64,000 nucleotides of DNA from G039954875 sp039954875 (GTDB taxonomy: Bacteria; Bacteroidota; Bacteroidia; Flavobacteriales; Blattabacteriaceae). Each line of letters starts with the position of its first letter. The first letter of the stretch is position 1. Below, piece by piece: positions 30,385 to 40,139 of this stretch. The position numbers were made by a program, and so were the translations under genes. The notes beneath the pieces are model-generated. The model did no database searches. It was not told the origin of the DNA and saw only the letters and a program-made list of their open reading frames with translations. The DNA is taken from positions 1,178,001 through 1,242,000 of the forward strand of contig CP157202.1 of NCBI GenBank assembly GCA_039954875.1. The letters run 5' to 3'.

Positions 30385-31690
30385 AGGTCGGACAACGTTT
30401 CATAGGTGATAATCAAATGCAGCAGTGATTTTCATTGGTGTGAAGTCGCCGATACGCACATAAGTATCTTGTGCAGAGACAAGTTCTTGGTTATATCCAC
30501 ATCGAGTGAGTCTCTAGCAGTACATTCGACGAAGTAATCGTCTTTCTTTCGATCAAAAAGGCATAAGAGTGTCTATCCGATATTTTTTTTTGATTAGATA
30601 CCAAAGAAATATATTTCTGGATCTTCATCAGTTCTGCAGTACGTACTTTTTAACCTTCTTAGGGATGCAGTCCTTCAAGCATAAGGTATGAGTATGTTTT
30701 TTCATGAGAATAGGTGAATCAACCCAAACAGATCGAAGACCATCTCTTTTACTCAAACTTTAAACTATTGGAAGTCTTCTTTGGCTTCCTCAGGGTAGCC
30801 AACGATCAGCATAGTATGACACTTCAATCCCAGATACGATCTCTATAAATCAGCCTATCAGTCGGTAAATCCTTTATTGGGTAGCCCCCCCTCTAGGCGC
30901 ATAGATTTGAGTACTGGATCGAAGATGTGTTGCAATGGGTAATATCTAATCTAGGTGTTTACAGATCTTCTTTTGTTTTGACGCATCACCTTGAGTACAT
31001 CTTAAGAGAATTTAGTAAGGAAGGCATAGTGCAAACTAATCCATTAGATGCCATCTACCTAGACCAAAACCCTGATCAATAGATGAGAGCTTGTTCAATA
31101 ATGAACAATTCTTTAGCATCTTGCGTGGTTAAGTTTTTAGTTGATTGTACTAGGATCTTGATCGACCTGGAGCGGTTTCTTTTGCGCATCAAAGGGATTC
31201 ACAAAAGGAGAATTTATGATCACAGCCTTAATGAGTTTTCATGTATGCATAGTGTTTTGATCTGGCGGGTGGAGACGATCACCCAAAAATTAGTGCCGGT
31301 AGTCAGCACTCTGGGCTTTTAAAATTAAAGAAAAGTTGCGCGTACCGAAGTGTTTATCTACATTTTGGGGATTTCTTTCTTCAGATCAGGTTTCTATCAT
31401 TCGGAGAGACAACCCATGACCTATAATCTGTTGATACGGCCTTATTCCTTCTTTTGAGTGTATTTTAGTATGGTGTTAAATTGATTATTCCGTGGCATTT
31501 TCTATAAAACTACTGGTGTTGATCACGATGATGTTGCCTTCTTTAGCTTGATTGTGTGACCATTTTGTCCTGGTCCTTAGCTATCCCATCAACCAGCTCC
31601 GAGTCATATAGATTTTTAGAACATTCTAGAGTGATGATATTGATTTGATTTTTTTAATAGATCGAATTCGCATAAATTAATGGGTTGGAA
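30385..31690 (-). pseudogene. rimO: Ribosomal protein S12 methylthiotransferase relic (RimO)
   Basis: Minus-strand fragments in order: EGNIIVINTSSFIENATE (family GDIVVINTCGFI, cluster cysteine lost), DKHFGTRNFSLILKA, VDGIxWISLHYAFLTKF (family IRLHYAYP), LQHIFDPVLKSMR (family PLQHIsdxiLksM), IVGYPEEAKEDFQ, LIERKTITSSNV and TYVRIGDFTPMKITAA (family YVRIGDFVxVKIT). RimO thiomethylates S12 using radical SAM chemistry. It sits directly after ftsY, its usual operon partner, so it decayed in place. Confidence 0.88.
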
Positions 31691-31703
31691 TATGGTTCCT
31701 GTT

Positions 31704-32693
31704 TTATACTCTGAAGGATGAGATTTGGAGCAAATTCATATCGAAAAACGAATCGACGAATTCATGTGGATCAAAGATTTGTAAATCTTTGATCCCTTCG
31801 CCCAAACCTATGTATTTCACGGGGATTTTGAATTGGTCACAAATACCGATAACTACGCCCCCTTTGGCCGTCCCATCAAGCTTGGTCACTGCCAAGGCGG
31901 TAATAGGGGTAACAACGGTAAATTGTTTAGTTTGCTCAAAAGCGTTTTGTCCTGTGGATCCATCCAAAACAAGCATGATTTCATGGGGTGCCTCAGGTAT
32001 TACTTTTTGCATGACACGTTTGATTTTGGAAAGCTCATTCATCAGGTTCACATTATTATGTAGTCGTCCAGCGGTATCTATCAATACGATGTCTGCTTTT
32101 TTTGCTTTAGCTGATTGCAAAGTATCGAAAGCCACTGAAGCCGGATCGGCCCCCATGGCTTGCTTGACAATAGGCACATCGGCTCTTTCGGCCCAGATGA
32201 CGAGTTGATCTACAGCGGCGGCACGAAATGTGTCGGCTGCACCGATGATTACCTTAAATCCTTGTTTTTTAAATTGATAGGCCAATTTACCAATGGTAGT
32301 GGTCTTACCCACGCCATTGACACCTACGATCATGATCACGTGAAGGGGCCTTTTTAAATGGAGATGTATGGACTCTTTTTCTTGCTGATCAACCGCAGCT
32401 TGTAGGAGAGCGATGATTTCTTCGAAAAGGATATTGTGGAGTTCTTGAGTATTAGTGTATTTGTCTCGTGTTACTCGTTTTTCAATATTTTCAATAATCT
32501 TCAGGGTGGTTTTCACACCGACGTCTGAGGAGATAAGTACTTCTTCAAGTCGGTCGAGTACTTCGTCATCTACCTTAGATTTGCCAGCAATGATCCGGCA
32601 AATCTTGGAAAAAAAATAAGTTCTCGTTTTTTCCAATCCTTTGTTTAAAATCTCTTTCTTCTCTGGGGAGAGTATTTTTTTAAACCAACGCAT
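31704..32693 (-). CDS. ftsY: Signal recognition particle receptor FtsY
   Basis: 329 aa. N domain is helical, followed by the G domain with GVNGVGKTTT (124-133), DTFRAAAVDQL, DTAGR (206-210), TKLDGTAKGG and GLGEGIKDLQIFDP. It lacks a long acidic N-terminal domain, as usual in this phylum. FtsY docks ribosome-SRP complexes at SecYEG. Last intact gene of the rpmB-rpmG-DUF4295-ftsY run. The C-terminal tail after SFFDMN (LLQISSFRV) may be slightly extended. Confidence 0.95.
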   Translation of the reverse strand: MRWFKKILSPEKKEILNKGLEKTRTYFFSKICRIIAGKSKVDDEVLDRLEEVLISSDVGVKTTLKIIENIEKRVTRDKYTNTQELHNILFEEIIALLQAAVDQQEKESIHLHLKRPLHVIMIVGVNGVGKTTTIGKLAYQFKKQGFKVIIGAADTFRAAAVDQLVIWAERADVPIVKQAMGADPASVAFDTLQSAKAKKADIVLIDTAGRLHNNVNLMNELSKIKRVMQKVIPEAPHEIMLVLDGSTGQNAFEQTKQFTVVTPITALAVTKLDGTAKGGVVIGICDQFKIPVKYIGLGEGIKDLQIFDPHEFVDSFFDMNLLQISSFRV

Positions 32694-32817
32694 CGTCTGA
32701 AAAATGAAAAGCTACCACAAAAAAGGGAACGGCAGCCTCGGTAAATTTGACCACTCAATAACTCTAACATATACCATTGATGGCTGCTAAATCAACACAT
32801 CATACAAGACCCTTGAG

Positions 32818-32973
32818 TCATTTTTGTAAAAAGAATTCATCGGTTTTTTCCGAATTGATCATTTTTTCTTCAAAAATATAAGCCCCAGACTTGATTGATC
32901 TAATCATACGGATGGCCTTGGTCATTTTTTTAGAAGCACCTGTTTGTAAGGCGGCTACAGTCTTTTTTGCCAT
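32818..32973 (-). CDS. DUF4295 small protein
   Basis: 51 aa. Reads MAKKTVAALQTGASKKMTKA then IRMIRSIKSGAYIFEEKMIN, matching the DUF4295 family (MAKKTVATLQTG..FTKVIRMVKSPKTGAYxFKEEM). This basic protein of about 50 aa is found in Bacteroidota between rpmG and ftsY, as here, 12 nt after rpmG. Its size, charge and operon suggest a ribosome-associated role, but the function is not established to my knowledge. 32694-32817 between it and ftsY holds nothing recognised. Confidence 0.9.
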   Translation of the reverse strand: MAKKTVAALQTGASKKMTKAIRMIRSIKSGAYIFEEKMINSEKTDEFFLQK

Positions 32974-32985
32974 GACTCAATCTGT

Positions 32986-33168
32986 TTATTTGATCTCTTT
33001 GTGGAGGGTATACTTCCTTAATACAGAATTATACTTTTTCAATTCCAATCGGCCCGGTGTGTTTTTCTTGCTTTTCGTGCTGATATAACGAGACATACCC
33101 GGCATACCACTTTCTTTGTGTTCGACGCATTCTAAAATGATTTGTACCCTATTGCCTTTTTTTGCCAT
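32986..33168 (-). CDS. rpmG: 50S ribosomal protein L33
   Basis: 60 aa: MAKKGNRVQIILECVEH, then SGMPGMSRYISTKSKKNTPGRLELKKYNSVLRKYTLHKEIK. Basic, with the L33 pattern RYxTxKNKKNTPxRLELKKYxP. No zinc-ribbon cysteine pairs. Lies 11 nt after rpmB in the ribosomal-ftsY operon. Confidence 0.96.
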   Translation of the reverse strand: MAKKGNRVQIILECVEHKESGMPGMSRYISTKSKKNTPGRLELKKYNSVLRKYTLHKEIK

Positions 33169-33179
33169 CTTTTTTTAAG

Positions 33180-33416
33180 TTATTTGCTAGACTTGTTCTG
33201 TTCTAGGTATTTCAATGCTTTTTCGACACCAACCTTATTAATTATTTTAATACCTGCAGCAGAGACTTTTAGTGTGATCCATCGCTCTTCTGTTGAAAGA
33301 TAAAAGCGTTTTTTGGACAGATTTATATCAAAACGGCGTTTGGTCTTGTTGTTGGCGCGAGAAACCCTGTTTCCTACCATGGGCTTTTTTCCAGTAATCT
33401 GACAGATTCTTGACAT
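33180..33416 (-). CDS. rpmB: 50S ribosomal protein L28
   Basis: 78 aa with L28 features: MSRICQITGKKPMVGNRVSRANNKTKRRFDINL, KRFYLSTEERWITLKVSAAGIKIINKVGVEKAL. First gene of the operon leading to ftsY. A TATATTTG element lies 53 nt upstream of its ATG. Confidence 0.96.
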   Translation of the reverse strand: MSRICQITGKKPMVGNRVSRANNKTKRRFDINLSKKRFYLSTEERWITLKVSAAGIKIINKVGVEKALKYLEQNKSSK

Positions 33417-33469
33417 TGTTTGTCGCTTTAGAATACGAGCGTAAATTAACGTATATTTTTCTTTTTGAA

Positions 33470-33477
33470 CAAATATA
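33470..33477 (-). promoter_or_regulatory. Candidate -7 element of the rpmB-ftsY operon
   Basis: Minus-strand TATATTTG fits TAnnTTTG. No clear -33 partner. The remainder of 33478-33743, up to the exonuclease stop, shows no gene. Confidence 0.45.
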
Positions 33478-33743
33478 GCCGTTTAGTGAGGGTGAAAACT
33501 TTAACAAATTTTAACCTCTAGGAGTTTTTGATTTTCCAAATAACATTCAAATAAATCGTTTTTTGGACCCACGGCCTACTGGGGGACTCACCTTTTTGTT
33601 ATAGGGCTGTGTGTGGAGCTTAATAAACATAGTAAGACTTTCAGAAGTCTAGCTTTTGAGTTCCTTGATGTGTTTGGTATAATTGTGTCCAACGCAGATG
33701 ATTTTCATAAGAATAGAAATTTTGAGGAAAATTATAAAAAAAA

Positions 33744-34511
33744 TCAACGATTAAGGGTCTTGAGTTTTACAGCTGTCAATACTTTTTTAGTATATAGCGG
33801 GAAATCAGCGTTTTGAACCCATCCATAATACCCGGGATCTATTTCAAAAATGTGTGTCACTTTTTTACCTTTGTATTTACCAAAGTTGAAGATCTCATCA
33901 CCTATTTCATCAATGCCTATAAATCCAGCTAAATCGGCTATATTTTGTTGGTAAGAGAATTCGTTTAGGCTTTTGACATCTTTTTTGAGATCTTGGTATT
34001 TCCCCAATTGCGCTTGTAGTACTTCATAAGTAGCAAAGGTATCTGCTTGAGCGCTGTGGGCTTCTGTGAGTTCTTTTTGGCAATAGTATCTGTAAGCTGC
34101 AGCTAATGTACGGGGTTCCATTTTGTGAAAAATTACCTGTACATCGATTGTCTTGTGTTTTCGCACATCAAACGAAGATCCTGCGCGAAGTAATTCTTCT
34201 GCTAATAGGGGAATATCGAAACGGTTGGAGTTGTATCCAGCCAAATCGGCATCTTCGATCATTTTACAAATCTCACTGGCTATAGCCTTGAATAAGGGTT
34301 TGTCAGCTACATCAGCATCTTGGATGCCGTGGATGGCAGTAGCCTGTGGAGGGATGGGCATTCCTGGATGGATTCGCCAATTTTTTTGTTCTTTATTACC
34401 ATTGGGATAGATTTTCAATAAGGAGATCTCTATGATGCGGTCTTTTGCGATATTGATCCCGGTGGCTTCTATATCAAAAAAACATATCGGGCGGTGAAGT
34501 TGGAGATTCAT
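33744..34511 (-). CDS. DnaQ-type 3'-5' exonuclease
   Basis: 255 aa from the ATG at 34511, 4 nt after the pssA stop; the frame is open 8 codons further but would overlap pssA. DEDDh motifs: CFFDIEATG (Asp13, Glu15), AGYNSNRFDIPLL (Asp), and EAHSAQADTFATYEV (His and Asp). A C-terminal FGKYKGKKVTHIFEIDPGYYGWV segment resembles the small DUF3820-type domain. It resembles the proofreading epsilon subunit, but it is a standalone enzyme whose substrate is unknown. Co-transcribed with pssA. Confidence 0.87.
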   Translation of the reverse strand: MNLQLHRPICFFDIEATGINIAKDRIIEISLLKIYPNGNKEQKNWRIHPGMPIPPQATAIHGIQDADVADKPLFKAIASEICKMIEDADLAGYNSNRFDIPLLAEELLRAGSSFDVRKHKTIDVQVIFHKMEPRTLAAAYRYYCQKELTEAHSAQADTFATYEVLQAQLGKYQDLKKDVKSLNEFSYQQNIADLAGFIGIDEIGDEIFNFGKYKGKKVTHIFEIDPGYYGWVQNADFPLYTKKVLTAVKLKTLNR

Positions 34512-34515
34512 AAAT

Positions 34516-35220
34516 TTAGGTAAAGTTTTTTTCACAAAATATCGAAGTGATAATGTACAATATGATGATACATGGCAGGGCCGATGAACGCAAAATTATC
34601 AAAAAGAGCCCCGCCAATACTAAGAATATATAACGGTGTTTGTTTTCGTTCCAGGAAAAGGATTTAAATTTCAGTGAAAACATTGGGATAGTTGAGACCA
34701 AGAGGTAACAGGATATAAAAGTAATCGTCAATATCAGTATTGGGCTATTGATGATAGTTTGGATCAATGCATAACCTGGGTCTTCAGATTTTGTTATAGT
34801 CAAGGCCATGAAAAATAGAGTATTGACCGGAGTAGCTAGCCCCTTGAAATTTTCATTTTGATAAATGTCCAGATTGAAATGGGCTAATCGCCATGCTGAG
34901 AAAAGAGTGATGAAAAAAGCCGCCCATGCATATTCTAAAAAATGATCCTTACCTAGGTCATTCTTTAAAAAAGTGAATACAATAATTCCAGGTACCAGTC
35001 CAAAGGAGACTATATCTGCCAGAGAATCCAATTCTTTCCCCATAGGACTTTTTGCATGGAGTATACGGGCAAAGAGTCCGTCTAGAAAATCGAAAATTAA
35101 CGAAAAAGCTGTCATCAGTGCTGCCCATGTGTAGTAGGGACCTTCTAGTAGTAGCACTGTAGCAATACATCCACAAAATAGATTGGCTAACGTAAGTACA
35201 TTTGGAAGGTGTCGTTTCAT
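34516..35220 (-). CDS. pssA: CDP-diacylglycerol-serine O-phosphatidyltransferase
   Basis: 234 aa integral membrane protein with about seven to eight TM helices. The CDP-alcohol phosphotransferase motif is complete: D47G48..A51R52, then eight residues, G61, D65 and D69. MKRHLPNVLTLANLFCGCIA is the usual PssA start. It makes phosphatidylserine, the precursor of phosphatidylethanolamine. Upstream of and co-transcribed with the exonuclease. Confidence 0.93.
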   Translation of the reverse strand: MKRHLPNVLTLANLFCGCIATVLLLEGPYYTWAALMTAFSLIFDFLDGLFARILHAKSPMGKELDSLADIVSFGLVPGIIVFTFLKNDLGKDHFLEYAWAAFFITLFSAWRLAHFNLDIYQNENFKGLATPVNTLFFMALTITKSEDPGYALIQTIINSPILILTITFISCYLLVSTIPMFSLKFKSFSWNENKHRYIFLVLAGLFLIILRSSALPCIIILYIITSIFCEKNFT

Positions 35221-35879
35221 CAGAATAAATTTGACAAATTTACATGAAAGCTTCTTGGGGCGGAATAAAATTGAGATTCTCAGATGATTGTTAAAAGCTC
35301 AATCCCTTCTGAGCAAAATAACTTGACGGTATATGAATGTATAGAAATACATCAATAAAGATTGACTATTACAGTTGATATTTGTCGCTAGGATATTATG
35401 AATTGTACTTCATCTTATGGATCTATGATGGCCCATTATTAGCGATATTTTCATGACGCAATCATTTTTCGTCTCTTTTGTTACCATTAGCATTATTATA
35501 ACAATTAAATTATTTCATAAATGCTTATTTAAGTCTTATTTTCTTCTATACGGACTTGTTTACTTTCAATTAAGTTTAATTATTTTAATTTTAACTATTG
35601 TATTCGAGTGTGAGTTTTCATATTAAATTAATTTTATCATTTATAGATCAAAGTTAGCGTTTTTTAATTCATTATATATTATAAAAAATCAGAAAAGATT
35701 ATACCAGTCATTAATCAATAATATATTTTTACTTAAAATCAAATAAGATTATGAATAGGTTTTTAGTATAAAATGTGAAAATGTTTTTAAGTATTTAATA
35801 ATATTTTTAAAAAAAAGAAGAACTTGCACTCTCAAAATGAGAGTATAATTCAAAAGATGTCAAGGAGAATGAAACAACT
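35221..35879. other. AT-rich non-coding stretch upstream of pssA
   Basis: No gene recognised. A minus-strand TAAATTTG (35235-35242) 15 nt before the pssA ATG may be its -7 element. One member of a diverged direct repeat lies at 35571-35635. A 7-bp hairpin (actctca / tgagagt) is near 35827-35843. Confidence 0.5.
35571..35635 (+). repeat. Diverged direct repeat, copy 1
   Basis: Begins taagtttaattattttaatt and ends catattaaatta. It aligns over about 60 bp with 36592-36655 at roughly 75-80% identity by eye. The two copies flank the IS256 relic. The repeat is non-coding. Confidence 0.5.
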
Positions 35880-36266
35880 TAACCGATATCCTAAGGATGG
35901 CCTACAGAGTTGAGTACACCAGATAAGCAATACTTTGCGCTATGGGGTAAGGTATTTACGACGGATTTGAAACTCGTTTATCAAGCCCTCAATAAGCAAG
36001 AAACTTATAGTCAAATAGTGGCATTGACTTAAAACAGGGAGTAGGAACACCCTTTGATTATGAGCTCTTTGCATATTTATTGAGAGAAATTATCTACTTA
36101 CTTTGCTTATCCTAATCAAATTAGTAGGCTCATTTATACAATCAATACTATCGAAGATTTTCATCCTCAGCTCCGCAAAGTGATAAAGATCAAAGGAGTT
36201 TTCTTCTCAGATATGGACTTACTTAAATCAGGTTATTTGAGTTTAATAAATACCCGTAAACTATAA
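35880..36266 (+). mobile_element. IS256-family transposase remnant
   Basis: C-terminal third of an IS256-type (mutator) transposase, frameshifted. VHQISNTLRYG (family VHQIRNSLR), TTDLKLVYQALNKQETYSQIVAL, EKLSTYFAYPNQISRLIYTINTIEDFHPQLRKVIKIKGVFFSDMDLLKSGYL (family LxxxFxYPxEIRRxIYTTNxIExxxxxLRKxxKxKGxFPxD). The N-terminal catalytic aspartates are absent and no terminal inverted repeats were identified. It is the only insertion-sequence trace recognised in the window. Confidence 0.85.
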
Positions 36267-37435
36267 ACCAAGCACTTACAAAAGTAAGCTTTAACTCTTG
36301 TAAAATGATCTATAATTTTTGACCATAAACTTCTTGTTAATATTTAACATCCTTTATCTGATAAACTTTAATTTAAAATTACTTTTTTTTATTGGAGGAG
36401 CTATACAATTAAATATTTAGATAAACCCTATAAGCTATTTGTTTTTTTTCTCATCATTATTATTAGGGTTGTTATAACATATCAATACTAAACGTCTCAT
36501 ATAGTTTTTTCTTTTATCATATTGCTCGGATTTAACCTGGAGCCCCCCCCCCACCCCCTTGGAAATCACCTTTAATATATGTTTTTTTAGTTTAAGTTTA
36601 ATTATTTTGATTTTAACCCTTGTGTTCAATCATAAGCTTTTATATTAAATTAAATATATAATTAGTAATTACATTTAACTATAAACCTTAATTGACTAAT
36701 GTAAGGATATATATAAATATTGTAAATATATGATAGGATTTCCCCGCCTTGATTAGATCAAAAATTAATACTGGATACACCCCAGAGCAGTAAGATTTAA
36801 CTTCCCCTTTGGCATAGAGCTAAAAGGAATTTTCACTGAACCTCCTATCCCTTAATATATTTCAAATTAGGCTCGCTTTCTAGTTGATCATATATTTCCA
36901 CAAGATTTTGAATGTAAAAAGAGGCCTTACCCTCTCTAAATCCAAACCTATAGGAAAGTTCGCAAAGTCAAGAAAAATCTATATAAACAGTAAACACCTC
37001 AATATAATTACTCTCTCCAATCCGATATCCAAATAAAAAGAATAAAACTTAATATTAAGTTTTTTATTTAACATTTTATATATGTATACCTTTTACAAAT
37101 CAAAATGACTATAACTAAAACTCTAATTTAAAATCGTTTTATTATGGAAACCATAAGTAAAATAGCCCTTCCCTATCAGTTATTCTTTCTTATGGAAAGA
37201 AAATTCTCAATCTACCCAAGGTGAAAAAACTGATATTCCAGTAGCTCTATTAATATAATTTCATCCCGAGAAGTGTCCATGAAAAATATAAAAAGTTTAA
37301 ACTTGACACTTTGTGTACATTATTTTTTTTTCAATGCTGGCTTAAAAATATTTATTCCTATAAATAGATGAATATTTTAGACTCTTATTTATGATAATTT
37401 TTTTTGAACCATATTCTCTGGATAAACTTCAGTAT
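36267..37435. other. AT-rich degraded stretch
   Basis: No gene can be assigned. It contains the second repeat copy and a C10 run at 36543-36552. A minus-strand peptide near 36880-36990 (LCELSYRFGFREGKASFYIQNLVEIYDQLESEP) looks protein-like, but I do not recognise it and stops surround it. Confidence 0.4.
36592..36655 (+). repeat. Diverged direct repeat, copy 2
   Basis: Partner of 35571-35635, sharing tttaagtttaattatttt at the left and tatattaaatta at the right, with substitutions between. Confidence 0.5.
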
Positions 37436-38130
37436 GCATTTACATGACTGAGTCGAGTGATCATGAGGCCTATTTAGCTTTGGTGGATAGATACAGTGCT
37501 GTAGATTATAGTAATCAGCAGTTTGTCTATTCTGCTCCACAAGTCACTCTTGGAGTTGCTGACGAGGTTGTCCGATGTAGAGGGATTTAGGAAGGCTTAG
37601 GTGGCCTATTTAGGATACTCATGAGTTTCGATGCAATGGTTGAGGAAACATAAATTTGGGTATCGCTCAAGCGCTCCGTCTTGTTCCTAAGGGTATGGGG
37701 TGGGCTCTATCAAGGTAGGGGATCATACTGCTAGAGGTCTTGGTCGCGCGAGAACGTCAGGTGCCGATCATGCATGGTCTTTGTGGGCAATCGTGGAATC
37801 TTACAGATCTTAAATGGTGAAATGCACCGGCTAGTAGATAATAAAGGGAGGGGGCAATATGATGGATTACCACTTCAATTTACATCTGCGTGATTTGGCT
37901 ATTAAGGAAAATTTGATCATATATAAATCCACCAAAGATGGGATGGTGACTTCTCTATCATGTCATGGAGAGTGGGGTAAGTTGCTCGTACAGTTTTTTT
38001 TTTGCAAGAGGAAAACCGGATATCCATGAGTTACCCTAGTCGTGTACTGTAACAGAAGTGCTTATAATTTTATAGTAATTGGCGTGAGGTATAAGCTAAA
38101 GTGTATCTGATCAACCAGTTGCTATTGCGG
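37436..38130 (+). pseudogene. Unidentified gene relic
   Basis: Protein-like peptides in at least two frames, including MTESSDHEAYLALVDRYSAV, FVYSAPQVTLGVADEVVRC, GRARTSGADHAWSLWAIVES and GQYDGLPLQFTSA. Base composition is higher in GC than the flanks, as in other relics here. I do not recognise the family. 38131-38600 beyond it is AT-rich with no gene. Confidence 0.35.
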
Positions 38131-38619
38131 ATTTTCATAGCAATCTATTTATTTTTAATTTTAAAAAATTCTTTTAATTATATCTTACCCCCTCATTTGA
38201 AATATCCGGAATAGTAATTATATTTATATACTTACCTTTACTATATTTATGTGATCTTCATAATTAAATACATACTTCTAAAAATATTAGATTATAGATA
38301 TTATTATCTGAATACATCTCTTAAAAATAAAAAACTTTAAGCTTAAGTCTAAGCTGTAGGATTCACCCACTTTTTAAAATAAAGATTTATGTGGAAAGTG
38401 GTACCAAAATACCATTTCCATCTGAAAATTTTCAGGTAACTAAAAGGGGTTTCGAGTGGTGAGATAAAGTCTAAACCCATTTCTCTTTGAAGGTTTTAGT
38501 GTATTGTTTTTGTTGAATTTATATTTTGAATAATGCGTAGATTTAATTATAAATTTCCTATCAGGAAAACATGTTGAAAGTGTAGGTTTCTGAGAGACTA
38601 TAATTATATGAAGTATAGT

Positions 38620-39756
38620 AATTATTATTCGTATAGATCTGCTCTTTTGTATCGGTATTTACCTTACCCTCAGCTTGTGGTGGCGGCGGGACTTGCCTAC
38701 AGTGTAAGTGTCAAGTATTTTCCGGTGGTGGGGACATCTTGCCCACGGAAGAGTCCCATTTCACAAGGAGGAAGAGGGGGCCGCATTGACGACTTGGGTG
38801 CCAAGTCAAAGTCAAGCAAGATATGCAGATACAGATCCCTGAGGAAGTCTTCGGTATCAAAAAATGGGAGTGTAAGGTCCGATCCAATTACAATGTAGCC
38901 TCCTTCATTAAAGAATTCGTTGTACAATTACCCGAAAGCAAAAAGCTAGATTTTCAAACCGGGGGTTATATACAAATCGATGTACCGTCGACCACCGTAG
39001 ACTATAAGAATATCGATATCACAGCCCATAACGATCAGCCCGATAAGTTTCGTTTGGAATGGGTCAAATTTAAGCTGATAGATTTGAAAATGGTCAACGA
39101 TGAGAGCATCGTTCGCGCCTATTCGATAGCCAATCATCCGGCTGAAGGCAACATCGTCATGCTAAATATCCGTGTGGATACACCACCTTTTGACAAAGCT
39201 TTAGGCAGCTGGACCAAGGTAAATCCAGGCATTTGCTCCTCTTATATCTTCTCGAGAAAGCTTGGTGATAAGGTCACGATATCGGGGCCTTATGGTGAAT
39301 TTTTTATCAATGAAGATTCACAAGCCGAAATGATCTACGTCGGGAGTGGTGCTGGCATGGCACCGATGCGTTCACATCTTTTCCATACCGAGAAGACCCG
39401 GCGAAAAATATCCTTTTGGTATGGAAGGATGTTCGAAATATGAATTATTTTACCTGGAAGATTTTCGAGCCATCGAGCGCAAATTTCCCAATTTCAAATT
39501 CTATATCGGCATTTCCGAACCCCTGTATGAAGACTATTGGAAGCCCAAGAAAGACATCCATGATTCTACAGGGGATGGATTTACAGGTTTTGTACACCAA
39601 GCTTTGATAGATCATTATTTGAAAGATCATGAAGCACCTGAAGATATCGAGTTTTATTTATGTGGCCCTCCGATGATGAACAACGCGATAGTGAAAATAT
39701 GTGAAGACTTTGGTGTGCCTAAAGAAAATGTCCGCTTTGATGATTTTGGAGGCTAA
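38620..39756 (+). pseudogene. nqrF: Na+-translocating NADH:quinone reductase subunit F, recently inactivated
   Basis: The ferredoxin part is complete in one frame: SACGGGGTCLQCKC, FSGGGDILPTEESHF and GCQVKVKQDM. It is interrupted only by TGA at 38787-38789, where the family has Trp (xxWRLGCQVKV). The same frame continues through the FAD domain (RAYSIANHPAEGNI, GPYGEFF, GAGMAPMRSHLFH). A frameshift near 39425 then leads to SKYELFYLEDFRAIERKFPNFKF, FYLCGPPMMNNAI and the terminal DDFGG. The N-terminal TM helix is not readable. NqrF is the NADH-oxidising subunit. The few lesions indicate recent loss. Confidence 0.93.
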
Positions 39757-39814
39757 TGTGAGAAGGCCTAGGACGTCTTGGTCACTGGACGATCTTAGGC
39801 TGATTGGTCATAAG

Positions 39815-39830
39815 GACCTTGGCCAAGGTC
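39815..39830. repeat. 16-bp perfect palindrome after nqrF
   Basis: gaccttggccaaggtc, 60 bp downstream of the nqrF stop. No T run follows, so it is not a clear terminator. Confidence 0.4.
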
Positions 39831-39874
39831 TAAAACAAAGTATCATAGTCCACTGAGAAACTAATATTCACGAA

Positions 39875-40120
39875 ATGGACACGAAATTAAAAACTTTATC
39901 AACTAAAAATGATCTATACAAATTCAAGGAAGATGTGAGGGTAGAGATTGCTTATGCCAGAGGTGAGCTCAATGCATAGATCTCCCAAAGCACGGACGAG
40001 ATCATTAAGTGGATGTTTATTTTCAGGATTGGAATCTTAGGTATACTCGCAGTCATATTTGCTATTTTTTTTAAGCACTTATTGTTAGAAAAGCGTTGGA
40101 TCAGATATCCCGATGGATAG
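39875..40120 (+). pseudogene. Small coiled-coil/TM protein (DUF1640-like) with one in-frame stop
   Basis: MDTKLKTLSTKNDLYKFKED and VRVEIAYARGELNA, then TAG at 39977-39979, then ISQSTDEIIKWMFIFRIGILGILAVIFAIFF, ending TAG 40118-40120. A helical N-terminus and the C-terminal KWMFIFxIG membrane helix resemble DUF1640-type small proteins. The single nonsense codon (from CAG or similar) is the only lesion. Function unknown. A similar relic lies at 62105-62341. Confidence 0.55.
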
Positions 40121-40139
40121 AACTCTTGATGAATTCGAC

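Noticed and set aside
36435..36629. 64-codon minus-strand frame with a poly-G run
   Set aside because: Lysine-rich low-complexity translation of AT-rich DNA without family features.
38620..39756. Programmed frameshift or readthrough expressing nqrF
   Set aside because: A premature stop, a frameshift and a lost N-terminus occur at unrelated sites without slippery sequences or pseudoknots that I can see.
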